DNA from: Candidatus Rifleibacteriota bacterium
Lineage (GTDB): Bacteria; Muiribacteriota; Ozemobacteria; Ozemobacterales; Ozemobacteraceae
Assembly: GCA_012517355.1 (NCBI GenBank)
Contig: JAAYVD010000088.1
Location: 1-64,000, forward strand
Direction: 5' to 3'
DNA: 64,000 bases
Part shown: positions 60,455 to 64,000 of the stretch, piece after piece
How positions within the stretch are numbered: position 1 is the stretch's first letter
How the letters are laid out: every line of letters starts with the position of its first letter
Translations under genes and position numbers: made by a program
Notes under the pieces: model-generated
Told to the model about the DNA's origin: nothing
What the model saw: the letters and a program-made list of their open reading frames with translations, nothing else
Databases searched by the model: none

Positions 60455-61885
60455 ATGACTGACCATCCCCCCCGCGATCATGCCACCCCGGCCGACCAGG
60501 ACCTTCCCCTCAACCGCCACGTGCCCCGGCTGAACCGGCGGGTCAGGCGCCTCGCCACGGTGCGCCCCGCCCGCCTCGACGCGGCCATCTGCGACATCAT
60601 CGACCTGCGCGGCCTGGCCGTCGCCGTGCTGCTGAAGGAAATGCCGCGGCTGCCGGCCAAGGTGCAGCGGCATGTCGCCAGGCGCCTGGAGGACTTCCTG
60701 TTCTTCCACCCCGGGAAGGGCCGTCGGCTGATGAAGCGGTTGGCCTCCACCATCGGCCGCGCCGTCCCCGCCTGCCGCCCCCACCTGATCGCCGCCCTGG
60801 CCGACGTGGCCGCCAAGGTGTCCCGTCACCCGGTCGATCTGGCCGACCTCGCCCCGCTCGCCCGCGAGGTGCTCGGCTCGAAGGCCGACCTGATGCGGAA
60901 GGGGAAGGCGGTCGAGATTCTGGCCTACGGCCGGCAGCCCGAGCACGTGCCCGTCATCATCCGGCTGCTGCAGACCGCCCTGGCCGGCATCGAGACCTAC
61001 GCCAACTACCATTTCGCCGAGACCGCCCTGTTCGCCCTCAAGCGCCTGGGCGGCGAGAGCCTGCTGCGGCTGCTGGTCAACCCGTCCTCGCCGGAAGCCA
61101 GTCAGCAGCTTCGCCTGGAATGGCGCACCTACCCGGAAGAACAGCTCAAAGCCGCCGTCCAGACCCTGCAGGGGATCGACGAACAGGTCGCCCCGGTCCT
61201 GCTGAAGGTCGTCGAACTGTCGGAATACGCCCTGCCCTTCATCGCCATGGTGCGGGAAGGCCTCGACCACCCCGACAAGTGGGTGCGCCAGGCCGCCGCC
61301 GCCTCGATGGACAAGGTCGTCGGCCAGGGCGGGTTCGAGCATCTCGACCGCATGTTGAAGGACCCGGCCGTCGAGGTGCGGCTGATGGCCGTCAGCTCGC
61401 TGGGCAGCTATCCCGCCGAGGCCACCGGCGAGCGGCTGACGGGCATCGCTCTCGACGAGAACGAGATCCCCGGGATCCGCATGAATGCCCTGTACGCGCT
61501 GTTCGCCCAGAAGAACCGGGGGGCCCTCGAGACCCTCCGCCAGAGCCCGTCGCCCCGGATCGCCGCCAACGCCATCGGCCTGCACGCCCTGCTGGCGCCC
61601 CGCGAGGACGGCCTGAAGACCCTGCTGGAGGAAGTGGGCAACCTGACCGGCGACGGGCGCCCCGAACTCTTCCCCTACCTGCTCGAACTGGCCCACCCCG
61701 AGGATCTCGGGCTGCTGGTCCAGTTCCAGGCCGCCCTGCCCGATGCCGCCCGCCGCGAGGAGTTCCTGGGGGTCGTCACCTCCTTCCTCCGGAAGAACGC
61801 CGGCCCCTCCCTCGAGAAGGCCCTCGGCCGCCTCGATGCCGCCCAGCAGAGCGCCGTCCGCCTCCTGCTCGACGGCCGCTTGTAG
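60455..61885 (+). CDS. HEAT-like repeat protein
   Basis: The product is 476 aa. After a basic N-terminus (LNRRVRRLATVRPARLDAA) the protein is built from HEAT-type helical pairs: DKWVRQAAAASMDKVVGQGG, DPAVEVRLMAVSSLGSYPAE, NEIPGIRMNALYALFAQ. It starts 24 bp after the TPR gene and ends a three-gene operon. The ribosome binding site is weak. Partner binding is the likely role; no catalytic motif is seen. Confidence 0.88.
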   Translation: MTDHPPRDHATPADQDLPLNRHVPRLNRRVRRLATVRPARLDAAICDIIDLRGLAVAVLLKEMPRLPAKVQRHVARRLEDFLFFHPGKGRRLMKRLASTIGRAVPACRPHLIAALADVAAKVSRHPVDLADLAPLAREVLGSKADLMRKGKAVEILAYGRQPEHVPVIIRLLQTALAGIETYANYHFAETALFALKRLGGESLLRLLVNPSSPEASQQLRLEWRTYPEEQLKAAVQTLQGIDEQVAPVLLKVVELSEYALPFIAMVREGLDHPDKWVRQAAAASMDKVVGQGGFEHLDRMLKDPAVEVRLMAVSSLGSYPAEATGERLTGIALDENEIPGIRMNALYALFAQKNRGALETLRQSPSPRIAANAIGLHALLAPREDGLKTLLEEVGNLTGDGRPELFPYLLELAHPEDLGLLVQFQAALPDAARREEFLGVVTSFLRKNAGPSLEKALGRLDAAQQSAVRLLLDGRL

Positions 61886-61892
61886 AAGGGAT

Positions 61893-62030
61893 CCACCGCA
61901 AGGCTTTGCGAAGGGGCTTTGCCCCTTCACCCCACCAGGGGCCAAGCCCCTGGACCCTCTTTTCCGGCCTGGGGAACGCGTGCGCGTTCCCCAGCCGCAA
62001 TGCCCGCAATGGGGGTGTCGATGCCCTTCG
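61893..62030 (+). repeat. three-hairpin interspersed element, copy 3
   Basis: GAAGGGGCTTTGCCCCTTC, CCAGGGGCCAAGCCCCTGG and CTGGGGAACGCGTGCGCGTTCCCCAG follow one another right after the HEAT gene stop. Arms are perfect or nearly so. This is the best preserved copy of the family seen at 15425 and 33655. Confidence 0.9.
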
Positions 62031-62144
62031 AACGGATCGTTGGAAAAAACCGTCTGGTGACACCATTTTTCTTCGTAACAAGGGGGGCCGGGGTGGCGTA
62101 ACATGGTCGGAAGCCACGAAGGTCGACTGAGGAGGAGAATGGAT

Positions 62145-62453
62145 ATGAAACGGTTCAAGAAAGCGTGTCGGGCGATCGCCTTCATGCTCCTGATGGCCCT
62201 CTCGGCGGTGACGATGACGGGATGCGATGCCGCGTCGGTGCTGGGCGTCATCCAGAAGATCCTGCCGGTGATCACGCAGATCATCGGGGCGATCAAGGGG
62301 ACCGGCACGGCGAGCGGTACGGCCAACATCGGCAGTGGAACCGCCACCCTGGGCAACGTCATCTCGGCGATCTCCACCGTGGCCAGCGGCACGGCCACCA
62401 CGGTGAAGGAAGGCGACGACGCCGAAGGAGTCCCGAACTCCGACACCGAGTGA
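62145..62453 (+). CDS. small lipoprotein
   Basis: The product is 102 aa from the ATG at 62145, which has GGAGGA eight bases upstream; the ATG at 62139 is too close to that site. MKRFKKACRAIAFMLLMALS leads to a lipobox-like TMTG-C, so the protein is probably lipidated at C26. The mature part has a hydrophobic helix (SVLGVIQKILPVITQIIGAI) and a Gly/Thr/Ser-rich tail. No family is recognised. A strong hairpin follows it. Confidence 0.8.
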   Translation: MKRFKKACRAIAFMLLMALSAVTMTGCDAASVLGVIQKILPVITQIIGAIKGTGTASGTANIGSGTATLGNVISAISTVASGTATTVKEGDDAEGVPNSDTE

Positions 62454-62489
62454 GTCCCGAACAGGGAACCGGTCACAACCGACGGGAAG

Positions 62490-62525
62490 ACCACCCCCGA
62501 ATCATCAGGGATGATCGGGGGTGGT
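62490..62525 (+). terminator. hairpin after the lipoprotein gene
   Basis: ACCACCCCCGA(A)TCAT pairs with ATGATCGGGGGTGGT around CAGGG, a 15-bp stem with one bulged A. Only TTTC follows. It lies directly before the ORF6N start and contains an in-frame ATG that is therefore unlikely to be used. Confidence 0.7.
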
Positions 62526-62528
62526 TTC

Positions 62529-63074
62529 ATGCCTCACGGCGGCAAGGAAGAACGCTTGACGAACGCCATCAGGGTTCCTGGCATCGAGGCCAGCATCCTC
62601 CACATCCGGGGGCAGAATGTCATGCTCGACGCTGACCTGGCGAAACTGTATGGCGTCGAGACCTTCAACCTCAACAAAGCGGTCAAGCGGAACAGGGAGA
62701 GATTCCCGGAGGACTTCATGTTCCAGTTGACGGAGAGCGAGTTTGCCGACTTGAGATTCCAAAATGGAATGTCAAGTTCCCACGGTGGCCGCCGACATCC
62801 TCCCTTCGTCTTCACCGAACATGGGGTCGCCATGCTTTCGAGTGTGCTGCGAAGCCCCCGTGCCGTCCAGGTCAACATCTCCATCATGCGGGCTTTCGTC
62901 CGGATGCGGGGGTTGCTGCTGTCCAACGCCGACCTTGCCCGGAAAGTCGCGGCCATCGAGGCGACGCTCATGAAGCACGACGAGCAGTTCCGGGCCTTCC
63001 ACGAGATCATCCTTCCCCTCCTCGCGGCCATTCCGGCGGGGCGGAAGAAGATCGGATTCACCCCGAAAGGCTGA
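62529..63074 (+). CDS. ORF6N domain protein
   Basis: The product is 181 aa from the ATG at 62529; an in-frame ATG at 62511 lies inside the preceding hairpin. ILHIRGQNVMLDADLAKLYG, VKRNRERFPEDFMFQLTESE and FVFTEHGVAMLSSVLRSPRA are the ORF6N (KilA-N related) signature, and a C-terminal helix (ARKVAAIEATLMKHDEQF) follows. The domain is common in phage and mobile-element proteins and is thought to bind DNA. No phage genes surround it; it is an isolated accessory gene. Confidence 0.92.
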   Translation: MPHGGKEERLTNAIRVPGIEASILHIRGQNVMLDADLAKLYGVETFNLNKAVKRNRERFPEDFMFQLTESEFADLRFQNGMSSSHGGRRHPPFVFTEHGVAMLSSVLRSPRAVQVNISIMRAFVRMRGLLLSNADLARKVAAIEATLMKHDEQFRAFHEIILPLLAAIPAGRKKIGFTPKG

Positions 63075-63257
63075 TCTGCCGGTCTGTTCCGACATCGTTC
63101 CGACCGTCGGCAGACGAATCGCCTGCATGCCGCCAGCCGTGGTGGCAAGGGGGCACACCCGACCTCATGGCGGCCGTGGCTGGGAGCCCCCACGGGAAGG
63201 GCGCTGATCACGCCGGCCGGGTTGCAGAACGCGGGGGGGTGGGATACCATCCCTGGC

Positions 63258-64000
63258 ATGATTACCGACATCCTCGCGATCGTTACCGGTCTGGTGTTGC
63301 TGACGCTTTCGGCCGACTGGCTGGTGGCCGGGGCGGTGGGGCTGGCCCGCAAGATTGGGGTTTCCCCTTTGTTCATCGGGCTGACGGTGGTGGCCTTCGG
63401 CACCTCGATGCCCGAGGTCGTGGTCAGCGTGCAGGCGAGCTTCGAGAACAACCCCGGCATCGCCGTGGGCAATGCGGTGGGCAGCAACCTTTTCAACGCC
63501 GCCTTCATCCTGGGCATCGCCGCCCTCATCCGGCCGATCGCGTGCAGCAAGGCGGTGATCCGGCGGGACGTGCCGGTCATGATCCTGACGGCCGCGCTGG
63601 CCTGGTGGATGGCCTCGGATCGGCTGCTGTCGCGCCCGGAAGCGGCAACCCTGCTGGGCATTTTGGCCTTGTACATCGCCGTCAGCTATTGGCTGGGGAA
63701 GCAGGAAGCCACGCCCGACCTGCCCGACGAGGTGAAGACGGCGGAAGTGACGACCCTGCCCAAGGACCTCGGGCGCATCCTGATCGGGCTGGTCGGGCTG
63801 GTCGGCGGATCGAAGCTGTTGCTGTACGGCTCGGTCAACATCGCCAAGGCCTACGGGGTCTCGGACGAGGTCATCGGTCTGACCCTGATCGCGGCCGGCA
63901 CCTCCCTTCCCGAACTGGCGACCTCGGTGGTGGCGTCCTGGAAGGGCCAGCCCGAAATCGCCGTGGGGAACGTGGTGGGCAGCAACATCTTCAATGTTCT
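63258..64000 (+). CDS. calcium/sodium antiporter (CaCA family), truncated by window end
   Basis: About 247 codons are visible before the window ends. The ATG at 63258 opens MITDILAIVTGLVLLTLSAD, and the first alpha-repeat reads VVAFGTSMPEVVVSVQ with GNAVGSNLFNAAFILG. A cytoplasmic loop leads to the second repeat, AAGTSLPELATSVVASW with GNVVGSNIFN, at the edge. These paired GTS(M/L)PE and GNxxGSN motifs define YrbG-like Na+/Ca2+ exchangers with two inverted five-helix halves. Only the last helices are missing. Confidence 0.93.
   Translation, partial: MITDILAIVTGLVLLTLSADWLVAGAVGLARKIGVSPLFIGLTVVAFGTSMPEVVVSVQASFENNPGIAVGNAVGSNLFNAAFILGIAALIRPIACSKAVIRRDVPVMILTAALAWWMASDRLLSRPEAATLLGILALYIAVSYWLGKQEATPDLPDEVKTAEVTTLPKDLGRILIGLVGLVGGSKLLLYGSVNIAKAYGVSDEVIGLTLIAAGTSLPELATSVVASWKGQPEIAVGNVVGSNIFNV

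Noticed and set aside
62511-62528. Earlier ATG for the ORF6N protein
   Set aside because: It lies within the right arm of a 15-bp hairpin that probably ends the lipoprotein transcript.

Overview
The window is GC-rich, gene-dense bacterial chromosome. No plasmid, phage or intact insertion sequence is visible. Many genes are translationally coupled (ATGA, GTGA and TTGA overlaps), ribosome binding sites are mostly AGGAGG/GGAGG, and the recognisable promoters are sigma70-like. Housekeeping genes present are secG, enolase, ribosomal protein bTHX and rqcH. Lipoprotein and periplasmic-type signal peptides, a MoxR/BatA-type cluster and many TPR/HEAT/ankyrin proteins suggest a diderm from a poorly sampled phylum. 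Riflebacteria/Ozemobacteria, Planctomycetes-like or deltaproteobacterial-like lineages are possible; there is no rRNA or universal marker here that settles it.

Layout. 1-255: 60-bp tandem repeat. 256-918 (-): secreted unknown. 1332-15418 (+): a tight cluster of MoxR AAA ATPase, DUF58 protein, BatA-like vWA membrane protein, second vWA membrane protein, DUF4159 protein, giant coiled-coil DUF4175 protein and a TPR protein. It is followed by an exported protein of the family databases call 'asparagine synthetase B', a membrane M48 protease, a small convergent gene, an SLH-like exported protein, a degenerate M48-like protein and a HEAT-repeat protein (to 23127). I read this as one envelope-associated MoxR/vWA system. 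23233-33287: secreted unknown (-), hybrid histidine kinase (+), a minus-strand operon (degenerate signal-peptidase-like protein, PHP hydrolase, ACT-domain protein, UPF0210 protein), a DUF3006 protein, an ankyrin protein and a metallo-beta-lactamase-fold hydrolase. 34074-40467: sodium:solute symporter, PLP decarboxylase, secreted protein, and a FIST-adenylate cyclase fusion. 40992-45559: Lys/Gly-rich secreted protein and a heterodimeric ABC exporter pair. 45705-47333: NmrA-type oxidoreductase plus TetR regulator with a clear operator. 47538-53236: GNAT, CheW-like protein, bTHX, secG, enolase, a PAS protein and a transglutaminase-like protein. 53394-61885: membrane-anchored unknown, rqcH, then a three-gene run of DnaB-like ATPase, TPR protein and HEAT protein. 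62145-64000: lipoprotein, ORF6N protein, and a truncated Na+/Ca2+ antiporter.

Non-coding DNA carries at least four interspersed repeat families: a GGGACA/TGTCCC palindrome family resembling RAYT-associated REPINs (about 7.9, 51.6 and 52.3-52.6 kb); a three-hairpin element of about 110 bp (15.4, 33.7, 61.9 kb); a family built on GACCGACACGAGGTCGG and GGATGGCGGCGCGA (1-170, 30.8, 40.8, 51.9 kb); and a 158-bp tandem duplication at 38.0-38.3 kb with a diverged relative at 54.3 kb. The most notable biology is the extended MoxR/vWA locus, several enzyme folds with lost catalytic residues, the DnaB-paralogue operon and the FIST-cyclase fusion.
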